From Beijerinckiaceae bacterium (lineage in GTDB: Bacteria > Pseudomonadota > Alphaproteobacteria > Rhizobiales > Beijerinckiaceae): 45,972 nucleotides of DNA. Each line of letters starts with the position of its first letter. The first letter of the stretch is position 1. The stretch is taken from positions 1-45,972 of the forward strand of contig WSYC01000019.1 of assembly GCA_009773635.1 (NCBI GenBank), given 5' to 3'. The notes under the pieces are model-generated. The model did no database searches and was not told the origin of the DNA. It was given only the letters and a program-made list of their open reading frames with translations. Below are positions 28,067 through 39,600 of this stretch, one piece after another. A program made the translations under genes and the position numbers.

Positions 28067-30295
28067 ATGATCAAGATGGAAGCCCAAACGCCTGACATGA
28101 CCGAGTCTGCGGCCAATATCGCGGAGATCGCGCTGCCGCTCGGGGTCGAGCAGCCGTATTCCTACGCAATTCCAGCGGGCATGGAGATCGCGCCGGGCGA
28201 CTGCGTGCTGGTGCCGCTCGGCACACGCCAGACCTATGGCATCGTCTGGGATGTCCGGCGTGGGGTTTCTGGCGGCAATCTCAAGCCGATCGCGGCCCGG
28301 ACATCGATGCCGCCGCTGCGGCCCGAGATGCGGCACTTCATCCAGCGCGTGTCGGATTATACGCTGGCGCCTGTTGGCATGGTCGCGCGCATGGCGATGC
28401 GCGATCCCGAAGCCGAGGCGCATGAAGCCCCGAAATTCGGCGTCCGCCTCACCGGCAAGCCGCCGGCACGGCTGACGCCGGCGCGCGCACGGGTGATCGA
28501 GGCGGCGAAAGGTGGGCTCGTCCACAAGAAGCGCGATCTTGCCGAACGCGCAGCCTGCTCCACCGGTGTCATTGATGCACTGGTTGATGATGGCGTCTTC
28601 GATGTTGTGGCGCTCGCGCCGGAAGCGCGCGCCAATGCACTCGACCCTGCGGGGCGGGCGCCTGTTCTCTCGGAGGAACAGGCGGAAGCGGCCGAGGGGC
28701 TTTGCGCTGCGGTGATAGCGGGCGGGTTCGCGCCCTTCCTGCTCGAAGGTGTCACAGGGTCCGGGAAAACCGAGGTCTATTTCGAGTCCGTGGCCGCTGC
28801 GCTCGAAGCGAAGCGGCAGGTGCTGATTTTGCTGCCGGAAATCGCGCTGACGCCGGAATTTCTTGCCCGTTTCGAGGCGCGCTTTGGCGGGCAGCCCGGT
28901 GCCTGGCATTCGGGCATCGCGCCGGGGCGGCGGGACCGGCTCTGGCATGCCGTCGCGGAAGGTGAGGCGCGGGTGGTGGTGGGGGCGCGCTCGGCGCTCT
29001 TTTTGCCGTTTGCCGAACTGGGCCTTATCGTCGTTGATGAAGAGCACGAGGCCGCCTTCAAGCAGGATGATCAGGTACGCTACAACGCCCGTGACATGGC
29101 GGTTCTGCGGGCCAAGATCGAGACCTGCGCGGTTGTGCTGGCCTCCGCGACCCCTTCGATCGAGAGCCGTGTCAACGTGCAGCAGGGGCGATACCGCCAT
29201 CTGACGTTGCCTAACCGCGTCGGCGGGCGGGCGATGCCGGATATTTCGGCCATCGATCTGACCCTTGAAGCGCCGGACCCCGGAAAATTCCTGTCGCCGC
29301 GCCTGATCCGCGAGGCGGCCGCGACATTGGCGCGGGGCGAGCAGGTGCTGTTCTTCCTCAACCGGCGCGGCTATGCGCCGCTGACGCTGTGCCGCGCCTG
29401 CGGGCATCGCTGGCAATGCCCGCAATGCGATGCCTGGCTGGTCGAGCATCGCTTCAGGCGTGCACTGGTGTGCCATCACTGCGGCCATACCGAACGCCGC
29501 CCGACGACCTGCGTCGCCTGTGGTGCCGAGGAAAGCCTCACCGCCTGCGGTCCCGGTGTCGAGCGCATCGCCGAGGAGGTCGCCGAAGCCTTCCCGGATG
29601 TCCGTCGCATCACGCTGTCGAGCGATTTTCCGGGCGGGACCGAACGGCTCCGGCAGGAGTTGGCGGCGGTCGCAGCGAACGAGTTTCCGATCATTATCGG
29701 CACGCAGCTGATCGCAAAGGGGCACAATTTTCCACATCTGACGCTGGCGGCGGTTGTTGATGCCGATATCGGGTTGGTTTCAAACGATCCGCGCGCCGCC
29801 GAGCGCACCTTCCAGCTGCTGGCGCAGGTCACGGGGCGGGCCGGACGCGGCGATAGGCCGGGGCGCGGCCTGCTCCAGACCTATCAGCCGCGACATCCTG
29901 TGATTGCGGCGCTCTTGTCGGGGGATCACGAGCGCTTTTATGCCGAGGAAATTGCTGCCCGCAGTGCAGCGGGGCTGCCGCCCTATGGCCGGCTTGCGAG
30001 CCTCGTCGTCTCCGCCCGCGAGAAGCCGGCGGCGGAAGCCCATGCGCGGCTTCTGGCGCAGGTCGGGCATCGCGAGATCCGGGCGCTGGGTCTCGGTGAT
30101 CGGGAAGCATCCCTGCTCGGCCCCGCCGAACCGCCGATGGCCCTGCTGCGTGGCAGGCATCGGATCCGCCTTATCCTGAAAACCAGCCGGCAGGTGAACA
30201 TGCAGGGCCTGCTGCGCGCGATGGTGCGCGAGGCCGGACCTGCCAAAGGTGGTGCGCGCGTTGATGTCGATGTCGATCCCTTCAGTTTTTTCTGA
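28067..30295 (+). CDS. priA: Primosomal protein N' (PriA helicase)
   Basis: The 742-residue replication-restart helicase has an N-terminal DNA-binding domain (VEQPYSYAIPAGM...GDCVLVPLG), Walker A GVTGSGKTEVY near 230, LLPEIALTPEF, DEEH box, ASATPSIES, and the zinc-binding insert with paired cysteines (CRACGHRWQCPQCDAWL...CHHCGHTERRPTTCVACG). Motif VI QVTGRAGRGDRPG follows. It reloads DnaB at stalled forks. ATGs at 28067, 28079 and 28097 are possible. It is divergent from xerC (84 bp). Confidence 0.95.
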   Translation: MIKMEAQTPDMTESAANIAEIALPLGVEQPYSYAIPAGMEIAPGDCVLVPLGTRQTYGIVWDVRRGVSGGNLKPIAARTSMPPLRPEMRHFIQRVSDYTLAPVGMVARMAMRDPEAEAHEAPKFGVRLTGKPPARLTPARARVIEAAKGGLVHKKRDLAERAACSTGVIDALVDDGVFDVVALAPEARANALDPAGRAPVLSEEQAEAAEGLCAAVIAGGFAPFLLEGVTGSGKTEVYFESVAAALEAKRQVLILLPEIALTPEFLARFEARFGGQPGAWHSGIAPGRRDRLWHAVAEGEARVVVGARSALFLPFAELGLIVVDEEHEAAFKQDDQVRYNARDMAVLRAKIETCAVVLASATPSIESRVNVQQGRYRHLTLPNRVGGRAMPDISAIDLTLEAPDPGKFLSPRLIREAAATLARGEQVLFFLNRRGYAPLTLCRACGHRWQCPQCDAWLVEHRFRRALVCHHCGHTERRPTTCVACGAEESLTACGPGVERIAEEVAEAFPDVRRITLSSDFPGGTERLRQELAAVAANEFPIIIGTQLIAKGHNFPHLTLAAVVDADIGLVSNDPRAAERTFQLLAQVTGRAGRGDRPGRGLLQTYQPRHPVIAALLSGDHERFYAEEIAARSAAGLPPYGRLASLVVSAREKPAAEAHARLLAQVGHREIRALGLGDREASLLGPAEPPMALLRGRHRIRLILKTSRQVNMQGLLRAMVREAGPAKGGARVDVDVDPFSFF

Positions 30296-30657
30296 GGCAC
30301 GCCGCGTTTTCCGAGCGAGCGGTTCTCCGGCGGTTTTGCGAGGCTTGCGGCGAATTTCCTGAGTCAGGTCACGATTTTAGCCCGTGCAGGCCCTGAAATC
30401 TTGTGCGGCGCAGCAACACTTTGCCGTGCCGTGACGGAAACCCACCCTTTGTAGGGGTTCGTCGCCGCCGAAAGGGGTTGCGAAGCCGTTGAAGATTTGT
30501 TAGCGACCGGCCTGCCGTTGTGGAACGAGCTTGCGCTCGGGCAATGGTGTCAATTCAGTGTTTGATCCCGTTCCTCGGGGCACTTCCGTCAACCAGCCAT
30601 TCCGGGCATGTGCCCTGAAGGTTTCGGGCGGGGTGTAAAAAGCGAAAGACGTTTGTC
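30296..30657. other. 362-bp intergenic region between priA and atpH
   Basis: No gene or strong terminator is visible. It must contain the atp operon promoter. A weak dyad ACCC-TTTGTA-GGGGT lies near 30443-30460. I cannot identify -35/-10 boxes with confidence. Confidence 0.4.
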
Positions 30658-31215
30658 GTGGCCTCATCCAGCCCGATCGTTTCCGGAATTGCGGGGCGCT
30701 ATGCCTCCGCTCTGTTCGAACTCGCACGCGAGGCAAAGGCGCTCGACAAGGTCAATGCCGCGCTCGACAGCTTCACCGCGATGCTTGATGGCAGCCCCGA
30801 TCTTGACCGTCTCGTCCGCAACCCGGTTTTTACGGCGGATGAACAGGTTGCAGCGCTGACCGCGCTTCTCGCCAAGGCCAAGATCGACGGTCTTGCCGCC
30901 AATTTTCTCAAGCTCGTCGCTGCCAAGCGCCGCCTGTTCGCCGTTCGCGGCATGATTGCAGGCTATCGTGCGCTGGTGGCCGAGGAGCAGGGCATCGTTT
31001 CGGCCGAAGTCACGGTCGCCGCGCCGCTCTCCGACAAGAATCGGACCGCTGTCCTTCAGGCTCTCGAGAGCCAGGCCGGCAAGAAGATCGCCCTGACCGA
31101 AAAGGTCGACCCCGCCATTATCGGAGGCCTCGTCGTCAAGATGGGCAGCCGCATGATTGATGCATCCCTCAAGACCAAGCTCAACGCGATGAAAATCGCA
31201 ATGAACAACGCTTAG
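30658..31215 (+). CDS. atpH: ATP synthase F1 delta subunit
   Basis: The 185-residue subunit joins the F1 head to the peripheral stalk. It shows [16 protein letters not shown] at 7-21 (family form) and the C-terminal [26 protein letters not shown] signature. The start is GTG; the frame has no better ATG. It is first in the atpHAGDC order usual for alphaproteobacteria, whose Fo genes lie elsewhere. Confidence 0.94.
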   Translation: MASSSPIVSGIAGRYASALFELAREAKALDKVNAALDSFTAMLDGSPDLDRLVRNPVFTADEQVAALTALLAKAKIDGLAANFLKLVAAKRRLFAVRGMIAGYRALVAEEQGIVSAEVTVAAPLSDKNRTAVLQALESQAGKKIALTEKVDPAIIGGLVVKMGSRMIDASLKTKLNAMKIAMNNA

Positions 31216-31252
31216 AACTTCGAAAAATCGGATTTTTTCGAAGTTCTTTTTT
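31214..31252 (+). terminator. Strong hairpin with T run inside the atp operon
   Basis: Arms AGAACTTCGAAAAA and TTTTTCGAAGTTCT (14 bp, perfect) enclose a 6-base loop, overlap the atpH stop and are followed by five T. It has the form of a Rho-independent terminator yet lies before atpA, so it may attenuate transcription or set the atpH 3' end. Confidence 0.6.
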
Positions 31253-31261
31253 GAACTCAAC

Positions 31262-31305
31262 GCATTTTCGGGCGGAAAACCGGTTTCCACTTTTCCTGAG
31301 AATGC
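31262..31305. repeat. Rhizobiales-type intergenic palindrome, copy B
   Basis: GCATTTTC ... GAGAATGC flank a core with GGAAAACCGGTTTCCACTTTTCC, the inverse of copy C at 32863-32910. It lies just before the atpA ribosome-binding site. Confidence 0.75.
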
Positions 31306-31327
31306 TCAATACGAAAGGCTCACCCTG

Positions 31328-32857
31328 ATGGACATCCGCGCCGCTGAGATCTCCGCGATCCTCAAGGAGCAGATCAAGAACTTCGGTGCTTCGGCTGAAG
31401 TGGCTGAGGTCGGCCAGGTCTTGTCGGTCGGCGACGGCATTGCGCGCGTCTTCGGCCTCGACAAGGTTCAGGCCGGCGAAATGGTCGAATTCGAGAACGG
31501 TGTGCGCGGCATGGCGCTCAACCTCGAATCGGACAACGTCGGCGTCGTTATTTTCGGCTCCGATCGCGAGATCAAGGAAGGCCAGACGGTCAAGCGCACC
31601 GGCGCCATCGTGGACGTGCCGGTCGGCAAGGGTCTTCTCGGCCGCGTCGTCGACGCGCTCGGCAATCCGATCGACGGCAAGGGCCCGATCAAGGCTGACA
31701 AGCGCGCCCGTGTGGACGTGAAGGCGCCGGGCATCATTCCCCGCAAGTCGGTGAACGAACCGATGGCGACCGGCCTCAAGGCCGTCGATGCGCTGATCCC
31801 GATCGGCCGTGGCCAGCGCGAGCTGATCATCGGCGATCGCCAGACCGGCAAGACCGCGATCGCGCTCGACACCATCCTGAACCAGAAGCCGCTCAACGAA
31901 GGCAATGACGAGAGCCAGAAGCTCTACTGCGTCTATGTCGCGATCGGCCAGAAGCGTTCGACGGTTGCCCAGTTCGTGAAGGTGCTCGAGGAGCGCGGTG
32001 CGCTCGAATATTCGATCATCGTCGCCGCGACGGCGTCCGACCCGGCCCCGATGCAGTTCCTGGCACCGTTTGCCGGCTGCGCGATGGGCGAATTCTTCCG
32101 TGACAACGGCATGCACGCCGTTATCATCTACGACGATCTGTCGAAGCAGGCGGTTGCCTATCGTCAGATGTCGCTGCTGCTGCGCCGCCCGCCGGGCCGC
32201 GAAGCCTATCCGGGCGACGTGTTCTATCTCCACTCCCGCCTTCTCGAGCGCGCGGCGAAGCTCAATGCCGACAATGGTTCGGGCTCGCTCACCGCACTTC
32301 CGGTCATCGAGACCCAGGCGAACGACGTGTCGGCCTATATCCCGACGAACGTCATCTCGATTACCGACGGCCAGATCTTCCTCGAAACCGATCTCTTCTT
32401 CCAGGGCATCCGCCCGGCGGTGAACGTCGGTCTTTCGGTGTCGCGCGTCGGCTCGTCCGCGCAGACCAAGGCGACCAAGAAGGTCGCCGGCAAGATCAAG
32501 GGCGAGCTTGCGCAGTATCGTGAAATGGCCGCCTTCGCGCAGTTCGGCTCCGATCTTGATGCAGTGACGCAGCGCCTTCTCAACCGTGGTGCCCGCCTCA
32601 CCGAACTTCTGAAGCAGCCGCAGTTCTCGCCGCTGAAGATGGAAGAGCAGTGCTGCGTGATCTACGCCGGCGTCAACGGCTATCTCGACGCGATCCCGGT
32701 GAACCGCGTCCGCGCCTACGAGGACGGGCTTCTCAGCCTGCTCCGCGGCACGCACAAGGATCTTCTGGCCGACATCGGCAAGACGAAGGACCTTTCGGAT
32801 GCCAACGCCGGCAAGCTGAAGGATATCGTCGTCAGCTTCACGAAGAGCTTTGCCTGA
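31328..32857 (+). CDS. atpA: ATP synthase F1 alpha subunit
   Basis: The 509-residue regulatory subunit of the F1 hexamer has the N-terminal beta-barrel, Walker A GDRQTGKT at 169-176 (Lys175), the Arg-finger region and the ATPase alpha/beta signature [10 protein letters not shown]. Length is normal. Together with AtpD it forms the catalytic head on the cytoplasmic side. Confidence 0.98.
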   Translation: MDIRAAEISAILKEQIKNFGASAEVAEVGQVLSVGDGIARVFGLDKVQAGEMVEFENGVRGMALNLESDNVGVVIFGSDREIKEGQTVKRTGAIVDVPVGKGLLGRVVDALGNPIDGKGPIKADKRARVDVKAPGIIPRKSVNEPMATGLKAVDALIPIGRGQRELIIGDRQTGKTAIALDTILNQKPLNEGNDESQKLYCVYVAIGQKRSTVAQFVKVLEERGALEYSIIVAATASDPAPMQFLAPFAGCAMGEFFRDNGMHAVIIYDDLSKQAVAYRQMSLLLRRPPGREAYPGDVFYLHSRLLERAAKLNADNGSGSLTALPVIETQANDVSAYIPTNVISITDGQIFLETDLFFQGIRPAVNVGLSVSRVGSSAQTKATKKVAGKIKGELAQYREMAAFAQFGSDLDAVTQRLLNRGARLTELLKQPQFSPLKMEEQCCVIYAGVNGYLDAIPVNRVRAYEDGLLSLLRGTHKDLLADIGKTKDLSDANAGKLKDIVVSFTKSFA

Positions 32858-32862
32858 TTTGC

Positions 32863-32910
32863 CAGCATGATCAGGAAAAGTGGTTTCCGGTTTTCCGTCC
32901 GATCATGCTG
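32863..32910. repeat. Rhizobiales-type intergenic palindrome, copy C
   Basis: CAGCATGATC and GATCATGCTG (10 bp, perfect) flank GGAAAAGTGGTTTCCGG. It lies six bases after the atpA stop. Confidence 0.75.
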
Positions 32911-32931
32911 CCGGGAATAAAGATATACGAC

Positions 32932-32954
32932 GGGTCGCGCGCCCTGCGCGACCC
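32932..32954. promoter_or_regulatory. GC-rich hairpin between atpA and atpG
   Basis: Arms GGGTCGCGC and GCGCGACCC (9 bp, perfect) with loop GCCCT. No T tract follows. Next to palindrome C it gives the atpA 3' end two stable structures, which could favour a higher atpA than atpG level. Confidence 0.55.
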
Positions 32955-32984
32955 TGATCCCTACGGAATAAGCAGGACCGCTTC

Positions 32985-33857
32985 ATGGCGTCGTTGAAAG
33001 ATCTCCGCAATCGCATCGCCTCGGTGAAGGCGACGCAGAAAATCACCAAGGCCATGCAGATGGTGGCGGCGGCGAAGCTGCGCCGCGCGCAGGCCTCGGC
33101 GGAAGCTGCACGTCCCTATGCCTCGAAGATGGAAGCGGTTCTCGCGAACATCGCCGGGGGTGTTTCGGGGTCGGAAGCCCCTGCGCTCCTCGCCGGCAAT
33201 GGCAAGGACCAGGTGCATCTGCTGATCGTCTGCACCGGTGAGCGCGGTCTTTGCGGCGCGTTCAACACCTCGATCGTGCGTCTCGCCCGCGAGAAGATCA
33301 ACGCGCTGCTGGCTTCCGGTAAGACGGTGAAGATCCTCTGCGTCGGCAAGAAGGGTTTTGAACAGCTCAAGCGCAACTACGAGAAGCACATCGTCGAGCT
33401 CATTGAGCTGCGCGGCATCAAGAACATCGGCTATGGCGAAGGCGAGATGATCGCCAAGCGCGTGATCTCGATGTTCGAAGCCGGCGATTTCGATGTCGCC
33501 ACGCTGTTCTATTCGCGCTTCCGCTCGGTGATCGCGCAGATCCCGACCGCGCAGCCGCTGATCCCCGCCGAAGTGCCGACTGGCAAGACGGGCGGCGCTG
33601 CGGCCTCCTACGAATACGAGCCGGACGAGGGTGCCATTCTCTCGACGCTCCTGCCGCGCAACATCGCGGTGCAGATCTTCCGCGCGCTTCTCGAGAATTC
33701 CGCATCATTCTACGGCTCGCAGATGAGCGCGATGGACAATGCGACGCGCAACGCCGGTGAAATGATCAAGAAGCAGACGCAGATCTACAACCGCTCGCGT
33801 CAGGCGATGATCACCAAAGAACTCATTGAAATCATCTCGGGCGCCGAGGCGCTCTGA
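32985..33857 (+). CDS. atpG: ATP synthase F1 gamma subunit
   Basis: The 290-residue central-stalk subunit has the N-terminal coiled-coil helix [36 protein letters not shown], the [11 protein letters not shown] block and the C-terminal helix with [14 protein letters not shown] and [19 protein letters not shown], the family signature. Length is normal. It starts 127 bp after atpA, a gap filled by palindrome C and a hairpin. Confidence 0.97.
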   Translation: MASLKDLRNRIASVKATQKITKAMQMVAAAKLRRAQASAEAARPYASKMEAVLANIAGGVSGSEAPALLAGNGKDQVHLLIVCTGERGLCGAFNTSIVRLAREKINALLASGKTVKILCVGKKGFEQLKRNYEKHIVELIELRGIKNIGYGEGEMIAKRVISMFEAGDFDVATLFYSRFRSVIAQIPTAQPLIPAEVPTGKTGGAAASYEYEPDEGAILSTLLPRNIAVQIFRALLENSASFYGSQMSAMDNATRNAGEMIKKQTQIYNRSRQAMITKELIEIISGAEAL

Positions 33858-33882
33858 GTCCATCTTAGGAAACGAGGGTTAG

Positions 33883-35319
<1,437 letters not shown>

Positions 35320-35340
35320 GAGCCGGATTGGGAACGGACA

Positions 35341-35730
35341 ATGGCAACTTTCTCGTTTGAACTCGTCTCCCCGGAGCGCGTCCTCTTCTCGGGCGAGGCG
35401 ACACAGGTTGTCGTGCCGGCTTCCGAGGGCGAGATCACCGTGCTCGCGAACCACGCGCCGTTCATGTCGGCGCTGCGCGCGGGCGTCGTGACGATTGATG
35501 GCTCCAAGCGCCTCTTCGTGCGCGGCGGCTTCGTCGATGTTTCCGCGACCGGCTTGTCGTTGCTGGCGGAAAAGGCTGTTGCGATCGAGGAGATCAACCT
35601 CGAGAAACTCGCTGGCGAGATCAAGAACGCCGAGGAAGATGTCCGCGACGCCAAGACCGGTGAAGCGCGCGATGCCGCCGTCGAGGTTCTCGATGGCTTG
35701 AGGGCGATGATGGCGGCGGCCCGCAACTGA
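35341..35730 (+). CDS. atpC: ATP synthase F1 epsilon subunit
   Basis: The 129-residue subunit has the beta-sandwich domain (FELVSPERVLFSGEATQVVVPASEGEITVLANHAPFMSAL, RGGFVDVS) and a short C-terminal helical part. It inhibits ATP hydrolysis and couples rotation. It is the last gene of the operon and is followed by a clear terminator. Confidence 0.95.
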   Translation: MATFSFELVSPERVLFSGEATQVVVPASEGEITVLANHAPFMSALRAGVVTIDGSKRLFVRGGFVDVSATGLSLLAEKAVAIEEINLEKLAGEIKNAEEDVRDAKTGEARDAAVEVLDGLRAMMAAARN

Positions 35731-35756
35731 GCGACGCTCATCGGGCAGTGAAATCA

Positions 35757-35780
35757 AGGGCCGCGCGAGCGGCCCTTTTT
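35757..35780 (+). terminator. Rho-independent terminator of atpHAGDC
   Basis: Stem AGGGCCGC / GCGGCCCT with loop GCGA, followed by T5, 26 bp after atpC. It lies between atpC and the convergent outer-membrane protein gene. Confidence 0.88.
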
Positions 35781-35806
35781 CGTTCAAGATCGGCGTTCGC
35801 CTGCCT

Positions 35807-36613
35807 TCAGAACCTGAACGTTGCCGCTATCTGCGGCGCGAAGCTGAAAACCTTGAAGCGGTCGAGCGGCAGGCTCGAATAGGTCCGCGAATACGAGAGC
35901 TTCGCGGAAATGTCGCGATCCTTTGCCCATTCGTAGCTCGCACTGACGCTGGCGGAAATCGCGCGATCGTTGATGCGCGGCAGGATCGGCGTCTTGTCTT
36001 CCAGCGTATACGAAAAGCCGGCTCCAAGGCTGAAGGTCCATTGGCCCCATTTCCGCGCCAGCGTGGCACCGGCGCGGGCGCGAACCTGGTCTTCACTGCC
36101 GTCCTGAAAGAAGCGGCGGGAAGCGCCGGAGGACAGTGTGAGGCTGACATCCGGCATCAGCGTGAAGCTGCGGGAAATCCCGAGAGTGACATCCTGGCTG
36201 GCAGAATCATGCCGTGTCAGGGCCTGATTGGTTGCCGTCCGGGCTCCGATGCCCAGCGTGAATATGGTCCCTTGCCAGCGCTGGCTGAATGTCATGGACG
36301 TGCCGAGGCGATTGAGGCCGGCACTGCTCTCCCGGAAAAACTGCTCAGAGTAACCAATGCCGGAGAGCGCAAGCGCACCGCCCTCCCACAGCACCCAGCG
36401 ATAGGTCGCATTGGTCTCCAGCCCGAAATAGCCGTCACCCTTGCGGCGGCCCGGCAGCTCAAGCGGGTTGGAGTTCCAGGCGGGGCCAAGGGTGAAAGCC
36501 AGTGAAAGCCCGGCTTGCGGTGGCGCGGGGGCCTGAGCGACAGCAAAGCCTGCCGCGAGCCCCAGGCCCAAAGCAACAACGCTCGCTCGAAGTGGATATC
36601 CTGCCGCCTGCAC
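35807..36613 (-). CDS. Outer-membrane beta-barrel protein, unknown
   Basis: From the GTG at 36613 the protein has 268 residues: a Sec signal peptide ending AVAQA (about residue 27), then alternating hydrophobic strands (LSLAFTLGPAWNSNPL, YFGLETNATYRWVLW, and so on) and a C-terminal Phe (QIAATFRF), typical of barrels inserted by BamA. I recognise no named family; surface-exposed porin-like or adhesin-like proteins are possible. The frame is open to a TTG at 36685 that overlaps putA, but GAGGG lies six bases before the GTG and a palindrome at 36621-36647 fits better as non-coding. Confidence 0.6.
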   Translation of the reverse strand: MQAAGYPLRASVVALGLGLAAGFAVAQAPAPPQAGLSLAFTLGPAWNSNPLELPGRRKGDGYFGLETNATYRWVLWEGGALALSGIGYSEQFFRESSAGLNRLGTSMTFSQRWQGTIFTLGIGARTATNQALTRHDSASQDVTLGISRSFTLMPDVSLTLSSGASRRFFQDGSEDQVRARAGATLARKWGQWTFSLGAGFSYTLEDKTPILPRINDRAISASVSASYEWAKDRDISAKLSYSRTYSSLPLDRFKVFSFAPQIAATFRF

Positions 36614-36620
36614 GCCACGC

Positions 36621-36647
36621 CCTCGTATGCCGATCCGGCATACGAGG
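36621..36647. promoter_or_regulatory. Perfect 12-bp palindrome downstream of putA
   Basis: CCTCGTATGCCG-ATC-CGGCATACGAGG lies between the putA stop and the GTG of the barrel gene. It may end or protect the putA message or be an operator. No T tract follows on the minus strand. Confidence 0.6.
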
Positions 36648-36681
36648 TCTATCGCGGCGAGGCACCGCTGGAAAGCACGTT

Positions 36682-39600
36682 TCAACCCTCTGAAAGCGCC
36701 ATCAGGCTTGCATTTCCGCCAGCGGCGGCGGAATTGGTCGAGATCACCTGCTCGGTTGCGAAGCGGAAGAGATAGTTTGGTCCGCCAGCCTTGGGCCCGG
36801 TGCCGGAAAGCCCGTGACCGCCGAAAGGCTGCGCACCGACGACGGCCCCGATCATGTTGCGGTTGACGTAGATATTGCCGGTCGCCAGCTCCCGCGTGAT
36901 CCGGCTCACCTCGGCGTCGATGCGCGAATGGATACCGAGCGTCAGCCCGTAGCCGCTGTCTTCGATGGCTGCGACGACCTTGTCGAGATCGCCGGCCTTG
37001 TAGCGGACGACATGCAGAACGGGACCGAAGATTTCCTCCTTGAGATCCTCGACGCGATTGAGCTCGAACACATGCGGCGCGACAAAAAGGCCGGCGGGTG
37101 CGTTACCCGCAAACCGCGTGCGGGCGCCGCGCTTCATCGCTTCGATATGCTGATCGAGCCGTGCTTTTGCTTCGGCATCGATCACCGGGCCGATGTGGGT
37201 TGCGATGTCGCGAGGGTCGCCGAGCCGCCATTCCTTGGCCGCGCCGATGATCATGTCGATCATTTTGTCCGCGACATCCTCCTGCACGCAGAGGAGCCGC
37301 AGCGCCGAGCAGCGCTGGCCCGCCGAGCGGAAGGCCGAGAGGGTGACGTCATCCGCCACCTGCTCCGGCAGCGCGGTTGCATCGACGATCATGGCATTGA
37401 TGCCGCCGGTTTCCGCGATCAGTGGCACGATCGGGCCGTCCTTGGCCGCGAGCGTGCGGTTGATCTTGCGCGCCGTTTCCGTGGAGCCGGTAAAGACGAC
37501 GCCGGCGATGCGGGGGTCACCGACCAGTGCAGCTCCGATGGCACCATCGCCCAGCACAAGGTTGAGCACATCGCCGGGAATGCCGGCCTTGTGCAGGAGC
37601 TGGACGGCGAGATGGCCGATCAGCGGGGTCTGTTCGGCGGGCTTGGCGACAACCGCATTGCCGGCGGCGAGTGCGGCGGCGATCTGGCCGACGAAAATCG
37701 CCAGCGGGAAATTCCACGGCGCAATCGCAATGAAGACGCCACGGGGGCGGTAGATAAGGCGATTATCTTCACCGGTGGGGCCGGGCAGGTCGATGGGCTT
37801 GCCGAAGAGGCGCTCGGCCTCCACCGCGTAGTAGCGCAGAAAGTCGACGGCTTCACGCAGCTCGGCGAGGGCATCGTCGAGCGTCTTGCCGGCCTCTGCC
37901 TGCAGCAACCCGAGAATGCGTCCGGTCTCTTCCTCCAGAAGATCGGCGGCGCGCAACAAGGCGCCCGCGCGGATGGAAACAGCGGTCGCGCCCCAGCGGC
38001 GACACCCTTTCAGCGCGGCATCGATCGCCTTGCGGGCAAGGTCGGGTGAGCCGGCTTCAACAAGACCGACGGATTTTCCGTCGATCGGCGAGGGCAGGGG
38101 CGTGGCCGGGCCGGATGCCGGCTTGCCGTCGATGAGGCTGGTGGCGGTGCCGGCGCTGAAATCACGGCTGGCGAGAAGCGAGGCCAGCGCTTCGGCATGG
38201 CCGAATTCCGCACCCCGACTGTTGGCGCGGCCCGCGCCGAACAGCGCCTGCGGGCGCGAAATGCCGGCGTGGCGGGCGCGGCGGGCGTCGCCGATCAGCA
38301 CCGCAGGCCGAACCAGCAGCTTGTCGATGGGAACGGAGGCATCCGCCGCTTCATGCACGAAGGAGGAGTTCGCGCCGTTTTCAAGCAGACGCCGCACGAG
38401 ATAGGCGAGGAGATCGCGGTGCCCGCCCACCGGCGCATAGGTGCGACAGGAAGCGTCCGCGTTCTCGCCGAGCAGGGCGCCGTAGAGCGCGTCGCCCATG
38501 CCGTGCAGGCGCTGGAATTCGTAGCCGTCGGCATCCCCGGCAAGGCCGCGAATGGTGGCGACCGTGAGGGCATTGTGGGTCGCGAACTGCGGGAAGAGGC
38601 GTGGACGGGCATCCAGCATGGCTTTTGCGCAGGCGATATAGTTGAGATCGGTCATCGCCTTGCGGGAGAAGACCGGGAAATCGGCGAGGCCACGCTCCTG
38701 CGCGCGCTTGATCTCGCTGTCCCAGTAGGCCCCTTTCACGAGGCGAACCATGAAAGTGCGGTTTGTCGCCTTTGCGAGGTCGTCGAGCCAGGTGATGACA
38801 GCGCGGGCGCGCTTCTGATAGGCCTGAACGGCGAGGCCCAGGCCGTTCCAGCCCGAAAGCTCCGGTGCCTGCGCGACTTCCGCGAAAATATCGAGCGAGA
38901 GTTCGAGCCGATCCGCCTCCTCGGCATCGATGGTGAAGTTGAGATCGAAACTCTTGGCGGAGGCCGCAAGCTCGATCACCATCGGCACCAGGTCCTTGAG
39001 AACTGCGGCGCGGTTGGTCGCCTCATAACGCGGATGCAGCGCCGAAAGTTTGACAGAAATGCCGGGCCGATCGGGAAGCGGCAAATTCCCCGCCTTCGCG
39101 CCGATATGGCGGATGGCGTTGGCATAGCTGGTGAAATAGCGTTCCGCATCTTCGCGCGTGCGGGCGCCTTCGCCGAGCATGTCGTAGGAATAGCGGTAGC
39201 TGCGCCCGGCGCCGCTGCCGGCACGGCTGACCGCCTCGTCGATGGTTTGCCCGAGTACGAAATGGTTGCCCATCACCTTCATCGCCTGCCGCGCGGCGGT
39301 GCGGACGGTGGGCAGGCCGATGCGTTTGGCGAGGCTCGCCAGAATGCCGTCCGGCGTCTCGCCGGGCTGGATGATGCGGGCGCCGATCCCCAGCGCCCAG
39401 GCGGAGGCGTTGATCAGCAGCGCATCGGATTTCGGCTCATGATGCGTGAAATCGCCTTGCCCGAGCTTGTCCTCGATCAGTTTGTCGGCGGTCAGCGCAT
39501 CCGGCACGCGTAAGAGCGCCTCGGCCAACACCATCAGCGCAAGCCCTTCCTTGGTGGAGAGCGCATATTCCTGCAGGATAGCCTCGACACCGCCGATCCC

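Noticed and set aside
22782-32910. CRISPR array from the repeated palindromes
   Set aside because: Only three diverged copies, kilobases apart, in operon gaps; no regular spacers.
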